Below are positions 44,307-53,592 of a stretch of 64,000 nt of DNA, piece after piece. Numbering within the stretch: position 1 is the stretch's first letter; every line of letters starts with the position of its first letter. Under the pieces are notes generated by a model. It saw only the letters and a list, made by a program, of their open reading frames with translations. It did no database searches and was not told the DNA's origin. The translations under genes were made by a program, and so were the position numbers. This DNA comes from Flavobacteriaceae bacterium. Lineage in GTDB: Bacteria; Bacteroidota; Bacteroidia; Flavobacteriales; Flavobacteriaceae. The stretch is taken from positions 124,001 to 188,000 of the forward strand of contig JAIPBH010000002.1 of the NCBI GenBank assembly GCA_021739635.1. The letters are read 5' to 3'.

Positions 44307-45323
44307 TTAGTTATTAACCTTATCAACAACTATTCTGTTGTCTCTATTTGCAAGTTCCCAAGCAGTAGTAAAAATAAGTCTGGCTCTTTTTTCTAACATA
44401 TCATAATGAATTTTATCTGGCGTATCGGTTGGTTTATGATAATCTGCATGTGTACCATTGAAATAAAATATAACAGGAATATTATTTTTTGCGAAATTAT
44501 AATGGTCAGACCTATAATAAAATCTATTAGGATCATTATCATCATTGTAAGTATAATCAAAATCCATATTGAAATATTTCTTATTTACGGCTTCAGAAAT
44601 ATTATGCAACTCTTTACTTAATTTATCAGAGCCAATTAAATATATGTAATTATGATTTTCAGAATGTTTAGGGTCAATTCTACCAATCATATCAATATTT
44701 AAGTTGGCAATAGTATTTTTAAGTGGGAATATTGGGGCAACATCTGTATAATACCTAGAGCCATAAAGGCCTAATTCTTCACCAGTTACATGTAGAAATA
44801 AGATAGAGCGTTTTGGCCCATAACCATCTTTAACAGCTTCTTTAAAGGCTTCAGCAATTTCTAAAATTGCTACTGTACCAGAACCATCATCATCAGCGCC
44901 ATTATTAATTTGTCCACTTTTGGAAATTCCTATGTGGTCTAAATGAGCTGAAATGATAAGAATTTCATCAGGTTTCTCACTACCTTTTATGTATGCAACC
45001 ACATTTTCTGATGCTTTGATACCTGCTTTAAAAAAGGATTCTGGAATTTCTTGGTAATAATCATCATTTCCTAGAGGAGACGCAATATTATTATCTAAAT
45101 AGTGACTTTTAATAAATTCAATAGCTTTTTTTTGACCAGGTTCACCTGTTTTTCTGCCTTCAAATTCATCAGAAGAATATATGTAAAGTGCTTGTTTAAG
45201 TTCTTCAAATGTTATTGTATTGACATATTTAGAAATGGCTTTGTCGTTTGAAACTAATGTACTGTCTTGAGCAGTACAAAATTGTAAGCTAATAAAGCTT
45301 AATAAAATTAATATGTTTTTCAT
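44307..45323 (-). CDS. M28-family zinc aminopeptidase, exported
   Basis: 338 residues with signal peptide (cleavage near CTAQ, about 19). Zinc-binding residues of the M28 fold are present: SAHLDHIG (His), NGADDDGSGT (bridging Asp), TGEELGLYGS (Glu-Glu), LNIDMIGR (Asp) and the late HADYHKPTDT (His). The substrate is the N-terminus of peptides in the periplasm. It is the second of two adjacent, clearly duplicated M28 genes (21 bases apart), of which the upstream copy is a lipoprotein. Confidence 0.92.
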   Translation of the reverse strand: MKNILILLSFISLQFCTAQDSTLVSNDKAISKYVNTITFEELKQALYIYSSDEFEGRKTGEPGQKKAIEFIKSHYLDNNIASPLGNDDYYQEIPESFFKAGIKASENVVAYIKGSEKPDEILIISAHLDHIGISKSGQINNGADDDGSGTVAILEIAEAFKEAVKDGYGPKRSILFLHVTGEELGLYGSRYYTDVAPIFPLKNTIANLNIDMIGRIDPKHSENHNYIYLIGSDKLSKELHNISEAVNKKYFNMDFDYTYNDDNDPNRFYYRSDHYNFAKNNIPVIFYFNGTHADYHKPTDTPDKIHYDMLEKRARLIFTTAWELANRDNRIVVDKVNN

Positions 45324-45344
45324 TATTTAAATTTATAGGTAAGT

Positions 45345-46391
45345 TTAATAAACAATTCCATGATCAATTTTTACTTTATGATCAAGATTTGCCAACTGCC
45401 AAGCTGTTGCAAAAATTAACTGGGAGCGTTTTGTTAATAATTCAAAATCAATTTTGTCTTGAGTGTCGGTTGGTTTGTGATAGTCATCATGTTCTCCGTT
45501 AAAATAAAAAATAACAGGAATATCATGTATTGCAAAATTATAATGATCTGAACGTTCATAGAAACGATTAGTATCATTTTCAGCATTATACTTATAGTCT
45601 AGGGTTAAGTTACAAAAGGTGGTATTCACTTTTTCTGAAAGATAATGGAGTTCTGTACTTAATCTGTCAGCACCAAGTAAATAAATATAGTTTTTATTAT
45701 TTTTATGAGCATCATCAAAACGACCAATCATATCTATGTTTAAATCTGCAATGGTGTTATTTAAAGCAAAAATCGGGTTATTTGCATAATATTCAGAACC
45801 TAATTTTCCAATTTCTTCTGCAGTAACATGTAAAAATAAAACACTTCTCTTTGGGCCATGACCTTCATTTTGGGCTATTTTAAAAGCTTGTGCAATTTCC
45901 ATTAATGCAGAAGTTCCTGAGCCATTATCGTCTGCACCATTATTTATTTCGCCTTCTTTAGTAATGCCTAAGTGGTCATAATGTGCTGAAATAATTAATA
46001 CTTCTTCAGGTAATTCAGAACCTTTTATGTATGCTAAAACATTTTCAGAAGCTTTTGTGTCTTTCTTTAAAAATGATTTTGGTATAGTTTGATAATAATT
46101 TTCTTTACCTATTGGTGATTCAATGTGTTGATTTACATAATAATTTTTAAGAAATTCTGCCGCTCTTTTTTGGCCTAATTCTCCTGTTGCTCTGCCTTCA
46201 AAGGTATCAGCAGAAATTGTAATAAGATGTTCTTTTAAATCTTTAGGAGTAATGGTGTTAGAATATTTAATAACTAATGCACTGTCAATTATTTGAATAC
46301 TGTCTTTTAAGTTTTGAACTTTGGTAGTATATTTTGTGGTTGAGCAAGAACCAACTAAGGCAAAAGCCGAAGCAATTAAGAAAATTTTCAT
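45345..46391 (-). CDS. M28-family zinc aminopeptidase lipoprotein (paralogue)
   Basis: 348 residues. Lipoprotein signal (VGSCSTT, Cys at about 16). It has the same M28 zinc ligands as the next gene: SAHYDHLG, NGADDNGSGT, TAEEIGKLGS, LNIDMIGR, HDDYHKPTDT. Overall identity to the neighbour is high and alignable end to end, which shows tandem duplication. One copy is lipid-anchored and one is soluble, suggesting partition between membrane and periplasm. Confidence 0.92.
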   Translation of the reverse strand: MKIFLIASAFALVGSCSTTKYTTKVQNLKDSIQIIDSALVIKYSNTITPKDLKEHLITISADTFEGRATGELGQKRAAEFLKNYYVNQHIESPIGKENYYQTIPKSFLKKDTKASENVLAYIKGSELPEEVLIISAHYDHLGITKEGEINNGADDNGSGTSALMEIAQAFKIAQNEGHGPKRSVLFLHVTAEEIGKLGSEYYANNPIFALNNTIADLNIDMIGRFDDAHKNNKNYIYLLGADRLSTELHYLSEKVNTTFCNLTLDYKYNAENDTNRFYERSDHYNFAIHDIPVIFYFNGEHDDYHKPTDTQDKIDFELLTKRSQLIFATAWQLANLDHKVKIDHGIVY

Positions 46392-46445
46392 TAAATGGAG
46401 CTTTATTAAGATATCAAATATAGATAAAAATAATAAATATATTTG

Positions 46446-46787
46446 TTACTCTAGGCTAATATCTTCTAAATCAAGTTCTTCTAAATCTTCAATAGCATTT
46501 TCTTTTGATTCTTTTTCTTTTACTTTTAATTCTTGATTATTAGTCACTTCAGTTTTTGTAAAGATTGCCTTGTAAGTTGTTAATGCTAAGGAAATTATAG
46601 TAAGTAGAAATGTAAATTGGATTATTTTTTTTACTTCACCTGTTTTTTTTGATAAATAGTAAGCTGTTAAGCCAAAAATTAATGAGACTATTGCCGGTAA
46701 AATAGCTAAATTTGAAACAGGAAGCACAGATAGTATTACTGAAAGTATAGCAGCTACCATAGCTAGAATAGTAAATAAACGTTTCAT
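46446..46787 (-). CDS. Small membrane protein with acidic tail
   Basis: 113 residues. Three hydrophobic segments (about 5-25, 27-46, 57-76), then a soluble strongly acidic C-terminal tail (KEKESKENAIEDLEELDLEDISLE). No known family. It lies in the same direction as the DUF3108 gene 26 bases upstream and ahead of the M28 pair, so it may be in one unit with them. Function unknown. Confidence 0.6.
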   Translation of the reverse strand: MKRLFTILAMVAAILSVILSVLPVSNLAILPAIVSLIFGLTAYYLSKKTGEVKKIIQFTFLLTIISLALTTYKAIFTKTEVTNNQELKVKEKESKENAIEDLEELDLEDISLE

Positions 46788-46812
46788 ATATTTAATTTTA
46801 TTTATTAGGTTT

Positions 46813-47577
46813 TTAGTTTTTAAGTCCTTGAGCTGATTTAATTTTTAACTCACCATTACCCACAGGAATTTTAAACTTTCCATATACTATTATTTTATTT
46901 TCATCAGCAGTAAGCCATAAAAGGTTGTTATTTTTACCTTGTAAAACACTATCACTTGAACTTATGGCTAATTTATAACACACTTTTTTGCCAATATTGG
47001 TAGAAAGCGTTTCTTTTCCTAAATAGGTTATATGAGCTTTAATTTCTTCTCTATCAAAAACAATTGTAAAGCTTTTTTTACTTCCAACACTCATTGTTTT
47101 ATAATCAAAAAGCCTAATGTTATAAAGCGTAGAAACAATGTCTTTTGTTCCTGCATTTATTTTAAAGGTTTTATTTTCTTCTTGATTTTTCTTTTTACGT
47201 TGTTGCGATTTTATAGTATTTGATTTATGGTCAAATGTATATTTCATAAACTTGTAATAATCACCTTCATTAATATCACGTTTGTATAAATAAGGAGTTA
47301 AGTTTTTTGGGTTAACATAGCTTTCATATAAATCTACAATTTTAAAAAAATTGTCCCATTTACTATAAGTTGTAGCGGAACATTTAAGTCTTAAAAGCGT
47401 GGCTTTAGAAGTTTTCGCTTCGCTAGTTTCCATAGTTACCTGAGCTATTTCATTAAGAATGCCTGACATATTATAAGATGCCGTATAAACTAATTTTTCT
47501 CCTGCTGCAATAGCATTGTTTTGTGCTTTTATTGAAAAAGAAATAAAGAATAATACTATAATGAAAAGGTGTTTCAT
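46813..47577 (-). CDS. DUF3108-family exported protein
   Basis: 254 residues. Signal peptide (cleavage near IKAQ, about 19). GEKLVYTASYNMSGILNEIAQVTMET and the pattern ATTYSKWDNFFKIVDLYESYVNPKNLTPYLYKRD are typical for DUF3108, a beta-barrel fold of the LolA-like class thought to act in the periplasm. First gene of the minus-strand unit with the small membrane protein; divergent from the universal stress protein. Exact role unknown. Confidence 0.85.
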   Translation of the reverse strand: MKHLFIIVLFFISFSIKAQNNAIAAGEKLVYTASYNMSGILNEIAQVTMETSEAKTSKATLLRLKCSATTYSKWDNFFKIVDLYESYVNPKNLTPYLYKRDINEGDYYKFMKYTFDHKSNTIKSQQRKKKNQEENKTFKINAGTKDIVSTLYNIRLFDYKTMSVGSKKSFTIVFDREEIKAHITYLGKETLSTNIGKKVCYKLAISSSDSVLQGKNNNLLWLTADENKIIVYGKFKIPVGNGELKIKSAQGLKN

Positions 47578-47760
47578 GAAAATAGATATTTAATTTTTAT
47601 AACGTAAGTATTAGCATTTATTGTGCCGAAAATACAATCCTTTAAATTATTATACTAATTTTTTAATCTTTAAAGAGAAGATATTGTACAACTAACAATT
47701 GTCATAGTTTTTGTTCTTAAGTATAGTTAAATTTAATAATAATTTTAAAACCATAACTAG

Positions 47761-48600
47761 ATGAAATCGATATTACTGCCCACAGATTTCTCTAAGAATT
47801 CTGAAAATGCTATTAATTATGCAATGGCTCTTTTTAAAGATGTTACTTGTGAATTTTATTTACTTAATATTCAAAAGGCGTCTTCTTTTATAACTGATGA
47901 TATGATGGTTATGTCTGCTTCAGCAACTATTTATCAAACTATAATTGATGTTTCTAAAAAATCAATTGCAAATTTAATCACTAAAATTGAAACTAAATAT
48001 AGGAATAAGAAGCATACATTTCATTCGGTAGTAGATTATGATAATTTTATTGATTCTATAAACCAGTTAACTATTAGTAAGCACATTGATTTAATTATAA
48101 TGGGTACTAAAGGCGCTACGGGTTTAGAAAAAGTTATTTTTGGCAGCAATACAGTTCATGTTATGCAAAGATGTATTGCACCAGTTTTAGCAATACCAGA
48201 TGGCTGTTTGTTTACTGGATTAGATGAAATAGCATTTACTACCAATCATTTAACTTTACATAATATTGAAGAATTAAAACCACTTAAAGAGTTATTGATG
48301 CTTCATCATTCAAAATTAAATGTATTACACTTTGATGATATTGAAGGCGTAAACAATCAAAAACAAGAAAATAAGATTTTTTTGAAAAAGAATTTTAATG
48401 ATATTTCTTATGAAAATATAGATTCTTACAGCAAAGACCTTTACAAAACATTAGAAGAATATTTACACTCCAATAATATTAAATTAATTGCCATGATGCG
48501 ACAAAAACACTCTTTTTTTGAAAGACTTTTTAATAGGCATCCTGAAGAAACCTTAGCGTTTAGTATTGATATTCCTTTTTTGGTTATGGAGAATTCATGA
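47761..48600 (+). CDS. Universal stress protein, tandem domain
   Basis: 279 residues. An N-terminal Usp domain (LLPTDFSKNSENAINYAMAL start; ATP-binding GTKGATGLEKVIFGSNT at about 118-135, AIPD) followed by a degenerate second domain (about 150-279), which lacks the G-x-G-x-S motif (MMRQKHSFFERLFNRHPEETLAFSI). Usp proteins bind ATP and respond to starvation or stress. Followed by a terminator. Confidence 0.92.
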   Translation: MKSILLPTDFSKNSENAINYAMALFKDVTCEFYLLNIQKASSFITDDMMVMSASATIYQTIIDVSKKSIANLITKIETKYRNKKHTFHSVVDYDNFIDSINQLTISKHIDLIIMGTKGATGLEKVIFGSNTVHVMQRCIAPVLAIPDGCLFTGLDEIAFTTNHLTLHNIEELKPLKELLMLHHSKLNVLHFDDIEGVNNQKQENKIFLKKNFNDISYENIDSYSKDLYKTLEEYLHSNNIKLIAMMRQKHSFFERLFNRHPEETLAFSIDIPFLVMENS

Positions 48601-48622
48601 ATTTTTTATACAATCTAAAAAA

Positions 48623-48663
48623 AAATGTTTCAGATTATTAAGTATTTGAGACATTTTTTTTTA
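48623..48663 (+). terminator. Terminator after the universal stress gene
   Basis: AAATGTTTCA (48623-48632) pairs with TGAGACATTT (48647-48656) with one G-U pair, A-run before, nine T after the stem. Confidence 0.75.
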
Positions 48664-48780
48664 AAGCAATTAAAAGAATAATTTTCTTCATAATGAAGAA
48701 TAAATGCTACGCTTTGTCTAATATAATCTAGTGAAACTAAATTTTAAATTAATATTGTAAAGAATTGCTTTATTAATTTT

Positions 48781-49617
48781 ATGACACATCAAGCACAATT
48801 ATTTCAGACACTTCAAATTAGTAAAAAACGTTTTATAAACGGAATAGCTCTTTTTTGGGGTATTGTTATACTTTTTTTAGTATTAGCAGATATCTTTTTG
48901 AATCATTATGAGTTAATTGATAGTATACCACTTAGAAGGTTGGTAAATATTACCAGAGATGATGGTTTGGCTAATTGGTTTTCAAGTATTCAACTATTAT
49001 TTGTTAGTGTTGTTTTATGGATGGTTTTGTTTGTTTTAGTTTATTCTAAGCCTAATTTAATAATTAAAAAACGAGAAAAAATTGGCTGGAGCTTGAGTGC
49101 TTTATTTTTTAGTTATTTAGCGGTTGACGATGGTTCTAAAATGCATGAAAGAGTAGGTACAGCTTTTAGTAATAGTATTGAAGCTAGACATGCATATAAT
49201 CCTAGTTTTATTTCAAATTTATTTGACGTTTTTCCAAGTTATGGTTGGCAATTTGTTTTTATTCCATTTTTTGGGTTAATAGCTATTTTTATGCTTCTTT
49301 TTTTTATAAAAAATCTTAAAACAAAAACTCAAATTATATTTATTCTTCTTGGCTTTTTTTGTTATGGTAGCTCTGTTATTATAGATTTTGCTGAAGGAAT
49401 GGATGTTAAAGTTTATAATTCCATCATATCATTTTTAAATACAGATTTGTATTCAGTTGAGCATTTCTCCAGAGTAATTGAAGAAACATTTGAAATGGTA
49501 GGTAACACCTTTTTTATGTTGGCATTTACCATGCAACTAATAAATCTATCCAATTATTTTAAAATTAAATTTGTTGATTCTTTAAAAAATGAAAGTATTG
49601 TAAGCAGTAAAAAATAG
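48781..49617 (+). CDS. Six-TM membrane protein of unknown function
   Basis: 278 residues with about six membrane segments. After the second segment there is a conserved-looking acidic motif VDDGSKMHERVG, resembling the (S/A)xDExxxxHE pattern of an uncharacterised bacterial membrane family; two Asp and a His-Glu there could bind a metal. A later acidic pair (DFAEGMD, VIEETFEMVGNT) fits a polar cavity. No function assigned. It stands between a terminator and a DUF4870 gene in the same direction. Confidence 0.65.
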   Translation: MTHQAQLFQTLQISKKRFINGIALFWGIVILFLVLADIFLNHYELIDSIPLRRLVNITRDDGLANWFSSIQLLFVSVVLWMVLFVLVYSKPNLIIKKREKIGWSLSALFFSYLAVDDGSKMHERVGTAFSNSIEARHAYNPSFISNLFDVFPSYGWQFVFIPFFGLIAIFMLLFFIKNLKTKTQIIFILLGFFCYGSSVIIDFAEGMDVKVYNSIISFLNTDLYSVEHFSRVIEETFEMVGNTFFMLAFTMQLINLSNYFKIKFVDSLKNESIVSSKK

Positions 49618-49718
49618 CGTTTTAAAAGGTATTCAAGCTTCTTAAACATTTATTAATATGTAACATTTTGATTGATAACTCGTCTTACTAATATATCAAT
49701 CAAATAACTTTAACCATC

Positions 49719-50057
49719 ATGAGACAAGATAATCAACTATTAGTAGTCACCCATTTAAGCCAGTTAGCTAGTTTATTAACAGGTTTTGGAGGTTTAATAA
49801 TTCCATTAATTCTTTGGACTACTCAAAAAGAAAAAGTTTTTAATATGGATGAACAAGGCAAACGCATTGTAAATTTTCAATTAAGTTTAATTATTTATGC
49901 TATTATATGCATACCACTTATATTGTTATTAGGATTAGGCATTTTAGGATTTATTGTATTGGGTATTATTTCTATTGTTTTCCCTATAATGAATGCTATA
50001 AAAGCTAGTAATGGTGAAACCTCAGACTATCCTATGTCTATTCATTTTATTAAATAA
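49719..50057 (+). CDS. DUF4870-family membrane protein
   Basis: 112 residues, three membrane segments: the start (LSQLASLLTGFGGLIIPLILW), TQKEKVFNMDEQGKRIVNFQLSLIIY and the last hydrophobic stretch ending ISIVFPIMNAIKASNGE are characteristic of DUF4870 (Tic20-like). Function unknown, found in many bacteria. Followed by a strong bidirectional terminator. Confidence 0.85.
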   Translation: MRQDNQLLVVTHLSQLASLLTGFGGLIIPLILWTTQKEKVFNMDEQGKRIVNFQLSLIIYAIICIPLILLLGLGILGFIVLGIISIVFPIMNAIKASNGETSDYPMSIHFIK

Positions 50058-50100
50058 AAATTTTAATCTCTTTATTTTATTAGTTAGTTTGAGATAAAAG

Positions 50101-50132
50101 AAAACGCTCACCAATGTTGGTGAGCGTTTTTT
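50101..50132. terminator. Bidirectional terminator, 14-bp stem
   Basis: A perfect 14-bp stem around a TG dinucleotide: AAAACGCTCACCAA (50101-50114) and TTGGTGAGCGTTTT (50117-50130). It separates the convergent DUF4870 and dnaN genes and has A-rich/T-rich flanks for both strands. Confidence 0.92.
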
Positions 50133-50163
50133 GTATAATTTATTTAGTTTGTTAAGTAGGTTC

Positions 50164-51282
50164 TTAATTATTAAGCATTACAGGCATAACAAGCATGGTA
50201 ATAAATTCACCTTCATCAAGACCATCAACAGGCGTTAATATACCTGCTCGGTTTGGTAAACTCATTTCTAATTTTACTTCATCTGCATTTAAATTATTAA
50301 GCATTTCTGTTAAAAATCTTGAGTTAAAACCTATTTGCATATCATCACCTTGATAATCACAAGTTAAACGCTCTTCTGCTTTGTTGCTGTAATCAATATC
50401 TTCAGCAGATATATTTAACTCTGCTCCAGCAATTTTTAATCGTATTTGATGGGTAGTTTTATTAGAGAAAATGCTAACTCTACGAACAGAATTTAAAAAC
50501 TGAGTTCTGTCAATCATTAATTTATTAGGATTTTCTTTAGGAATTACAGCTTCATAATTAGGGTATTTTCCATCAATCAATCTGCAAATTAATTGAGAAT
50601 TTTCAAAAGTAAATTTAGCATTAGAGTCATTATACTCAATAGTCACTTCTTCTTCACTTCCAGCTAAAATACCTTTTAAAAGATTTAAAGGTTTTTTTGG
50701 CATTATAAATTCTGCTTGCTGACTTGCTTTTACATCTTCGCGAGTATATTTTACTAATTTATGAGCATCTGTAGCTACAAAGGTTAAACCTTGAGTAGAA
50801 AACTGAAAAAATACTCCACTCATTACCGGGCGCAAATCATCATTTCCTGCAGCAAAGATGGTTTTACTAATAGCAGTCGCTAAAACATCTCCAGTTACAA
50901 TGGTTTTACTTGGATCTTCAAGGGCAACTGCTTTTGGAAATTCATCACCATTAGCATAAGCTAAAGCATATTTACCATGATTTGAACTTATTTCAACGGT
51001 ATTGTTGTCTTCTATTTTAAAGGTTAATGGTTGCTCAGGAAATGTTTTTAAGGTATCTAATAATAAACGTGCAGGAAGCGCAATACTACCTTTGCTATTG
51101 CATTCTACGTTAAGAAGAGAAACCATTGTGGTTTCTAAATCACTTGCAGATACTGTTAGTTTAGAATTATCTAATTCAAACAAAAAATTATCTAAAATAG
51201 GAAGTGTGTTTGAACTATTAATAACGCCTCCTAAAACTTGTAATTGTTTTAATAAATATGTGCTAGATACTATAAATTTCAT
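50164..51282 (-). CDS. dnaN: DNA polymerase III subunit beta (sliding clamp)
   Basis: 372 residues, the usual length. Three clamp domains: FIVSSTYLLKQLQVLGGVINSSNTLPILDNFL; PEQPLTFKIED..VEISSNHGKYALAYANGDEFP; LICRLIDGKYPNYEAVIPKENPNKLMIDR; and the end TPVDGLDEGEFITMLVMPVML. It forms the ring that tethers polymerase to DNA. Here it is a single gene downstream of gldG, not beside dnaA. Confidence 0.97.
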   Translation of the reverse strand: MKFIVSSTYLLKQLQVLGGVINSSNTLPILDNFLFELDNSKLTVSASDLETTMVSLLNVECNSKGSIALPARLLLDTLKTFPEQPLTFKIEDNNTVEISSNHGKYALAYANGDEFPKAVALEDPSKTIVTGDVLATAISKTIFAAGNDDLRPVMSGVFFQFSTQGLTFVATDAHKLVKYTREDVKASQQAEFIMPKKPLNLLKGILAGSEEEVTIEYNDSNAKFTFENSQLICRLIDGKYPNYEAVIPKENPNKLMIDRTQFLNSVRRVSIFSNKTTHQIRLKIAGAELNISAEDIDYSNKAEERLTCDYQGDDMQIGFNSRFLTEMLNNLNADEVKLEMSLPNRAGILTPVDGLDEGEFITMLVMPVMLNN

Positions 51283-51443
51283 TTGATTATTTATATTTTT
51301 AATTGAAAATGGTGTATTAATTTGATTAAAAGTCTAAAATCATAAATCAGTACTAAAATATTTATAATGTGTTTAATCTTAAAAAAATACTACCTACAAA
51401 TATATTCTATACAGACTAATATAGGAAACAAACTTATTAACAT

Positions 51444-53111
51444 TTAGGCTGCGTATTTTTTCTTTCTAATATAATTAAAACTAAAACCAAATATAGCTAA
51501 TAACCCTAATGGTAGCAGTATATTAAGGAGTTGCCAGCTAGTTTTTTGTTCTGCAATTTTTTGCTGATTTAAAAAAGCAACTGCAATTTCTTTTGAGCGA
51601 ATGTTTATAAGTCCATCATCATCCAATAAGTAATTTACAGCATTCAGTAAAAATTCTTTATTGCCATAAGTTTGTCTTGACCATCTATCAAATCCTAGCT
51701 CTTGAGGTGTATTTCTTGCTACATCATTTTTTATAACATCACCATCAGCTATTACAATCATTTTTGTAGGGATACTTTCATATTTTTCATTTGAAAGCTT
51801 TAATGGTTTTATTCTGTTTTTGTAAACGGAAGTGAATTTACCTTCTAATAAAACAGCAAGCGGTTGATTTCCTTTATTGAAAAGTGTTGGGTCTTGTTGC
51901 TGAGTAACAATATCTAAACTTATTTCACGTGGTGTTCCTTCTATTTTTGTGAGTGGCGCACTTTCTAATAAAATTGTTTTTTTAATGCTGTTTTTTAATG
52001 TGTCTAACTGATTTGCAAAATCAAATTTTACCAGATTTAAATTATTTACTATAGGATGTTTACTTGTAGTTGAAGCTAAAGGAGAATAAGGCCATTGTAA
52101 ATGCTGAAATTGCGAATTGCTTCCTTCTCCTATAGCAAGAGTAATTGGAGCTGAGTAAAGCGAGCTTATTAATAATGGATTAACACGAACGCCATATTTA
52201 AAAAAGAAATCGGTTAAGTTTAAATCTCTAGCTACAGCAAAGGTTTTACCATATTCATTATATAAACTATCTTTTTCAATAGCAACTGCATCAATAAGCC
52301 ATATGCTTTTACCACCATTCATAATATATTGGTCAAGCACCAATTTTTCTTCTTCAGAAAAGGCTTCAGTTGGTTTTGCAGAAATTATTAAATCAAATAG
52401 TTTTAAATCATTTAAAGATTTTTGTGGATTATTAGAAACACTATCTAAGGTAAAAGGCGCTATATAATAATATTCGCTAAGCTTTTTAATAAAATCAAAA
52501 ATGTATTTATCTTCAAGTTCGCCATTACCTTTTAAAACAGCAATTTTTCTGCGTTTAGGTTTTGTTAATTTGCTAAAAGCATCTGCAAAAGCATATTCTA
52601 AATGCTGAACCGAGTTTGAAACTAATTCTTGTTGTGAAGCTCCTATTTTATTTTTAACCAATGAAATTGTAACGGTTTCATCATTATAACTTGCTAATGC
52701 CCAAGGAAAAATAACTTCTGTACTACTTTTTCCATTTTCTTGAACGCTTAATTGCATAGGTGTTAAACCACGATTGCTTAGTTGCTGAATATTTCTCTCG
52801 CGTGTTACTTCATCTTCTAAAGGATTGATGAAATGAAAGATGATATTGTTGTTTTTTGCCGAAAATTCTTCTAATAATTGTTTGGTTTCTCTTTGAAGCC
52901 GTTTAAATTCTGATGGAAAATCAGTGCCTTCTAAAAAAACATCTATAATAATAGGGCTATTTATATCTTCAAGAATATTTTTTGATGCTTGACTTAATGT
53001 ATAGCGTTTATCATGTGTTAAATCAAAACGTTTAAAAGCCATACTACTTATGTAGTTAATTGCTATTAAAACAACAAGTAAAAAGACAATATGTTTACTA
53101 TTTTTCTTCAA
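51444..53111 (-). CDS. gldG: GldG, gliding motility ABC transporter accessory protein
   Basis: 555 residues. N-terminal membrane segment (about 7-24), a large extracytoplasmic region, and a C-terminal membrane segment (about 530-548). RFDLTHDKRYTLSQASKNILEDINSPIIIDVFLEG is the typical GldG/ABC-2 auxiliary start, followed by NRGLTPMQLSVQENGKSSTEVIFPWALASY, GSNSQFQHLQWPYSPL, GDVIKNDVARNTPQELGFDRW. Required for gliding with GldF and GldA in flavobacteria. Its start overlaps the 163-residue gene upstream by 14 bases. Confidence 0.95.
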   Translation of the reverse strand: MKKNSKHIVFLLVVLIAINYISSMAFKRFDLTHDKRYTLSQASKNILEDINSPIIIDVFLEGTDFPSEFKRLQRETKQLLEEFSAKNNNIIFHFINPLEDEVTRERNIQQLSNRGLTPMQLSVQENGKSSTEVIFPWALASYNDETVTISLVKNKIGASQQELVSNSVQHLEYAFADAFSKLTKPKRRKIAVLKGNGELEDKYIFDFIKKLSEYYYIAPFTLDSVSNNPQKSLNDLKLFDLIISAKPTEAFSEEEKLVLDQYIMNGGKSIWLIDAVAIEKDSLYNEYGKTFAVARDLNLTDFFFKYGVRVNPLLISSLYSAPITLAIGEGSNSQFQHLQWPYSPLASTTSKHPIVNNLNLVKFDFANQLDTLKNSIKKTILLESAPLTKIEGTPREISLDIVTQQQDPTLFNKGNQPLAVLLEGKFTSVYKNRIKPLKLSNEKYESIPTKMIVIADGDVIKNDVARNTPQELGFDRWSRQTYGNKEFLLNAVNYLLDDDGLINIRSKEIAVAFLNQQKIAEQKTSWQLLNILLPLGLLAIFGFSFNYIRKKKYAA

Positions 53112-53589
53112 AAGTTTTCTCTAATTGATATTGATACACATGGGTTACCGTGTTATTTTTAAACTCTAACTCAATACATTCTTGCATCATGTTAAAAGCA
53201 CCTGGTTTGAAACCTAAATTATAATTCCATTTTTCTGGCGAGTTGGCTTTTATAGAATCATCCCAACCATACCATTCGCTTGTTCCTAGCATACTTTTAA
53301 CCTCATTTTTATTTTTTCCAAAAAACAAACTGTCACGAATCATTTCATCACTCATTTCATATCTTAAAGCTGGTTTGGCTTTCCAAGCTTCTGCATTAAA
53401 ATGTTTTTGATGATGGTAACTGCTAAAAATATTTATAAAAGGGTAAAACACATAAAAATATACTATGGGAGTTAGTACAATACTTGTTAAAAAAGTAATC
53501 CATTTGCGTTTATCGATGGTGTTTGAAAAAATCCAAACTAAGATGAAAACAATAACAAACAGAATAATAAAAACTGGAGTTATAATCAT
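53098..53589 (-). CDS. Two-TM protein with BamE-like periplasmic domain, between gldF and gldG
   Basis: 163 residues. Two membrane segments (about 5-22 and 33-55), then a soluble domain (about 75-160). The region SLFFGKNKNEVKSMLGTSEWYGW, followed by WNYNLGFKPGAFNMMQECIELEFKNNTVTHVYQY, has the SmpA/BamE-type layout: helix, turn with LG, and three strands. It lies 3 bases downstream of gldF and overlaps gldG by 14 bases, so it is translated with them. To my knowledge gldF and gldG are usually adjacent, so it may be an added component of the gliding ABC transporter (inference). Confidence 0.75.
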   Translation of the reverse strand: MIITPVFIILFVIVFILVWIFSNTIDKRKWITFLTSIVLTPIVYFYVFYPFINIFSSYHHQKHFNAEAWKAKPALRYEMSDEMIRDSLFFGKNKNEVKSMLGTSEWYGWDDSIKANSPEKWNYNLGFKPGAFNMMQECIELEFKNNTVTHVYQYQLEKTFEEK

Positions 53590-53592
53590 AAA

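Noticed and set aside
46321-46536. Plus-strand frame of 71 residues between the M28 and membrane protein genes
   Set aside because: Antisense to both genes, Ser/Lys-rich shadow of an acidic tail with no start signal.
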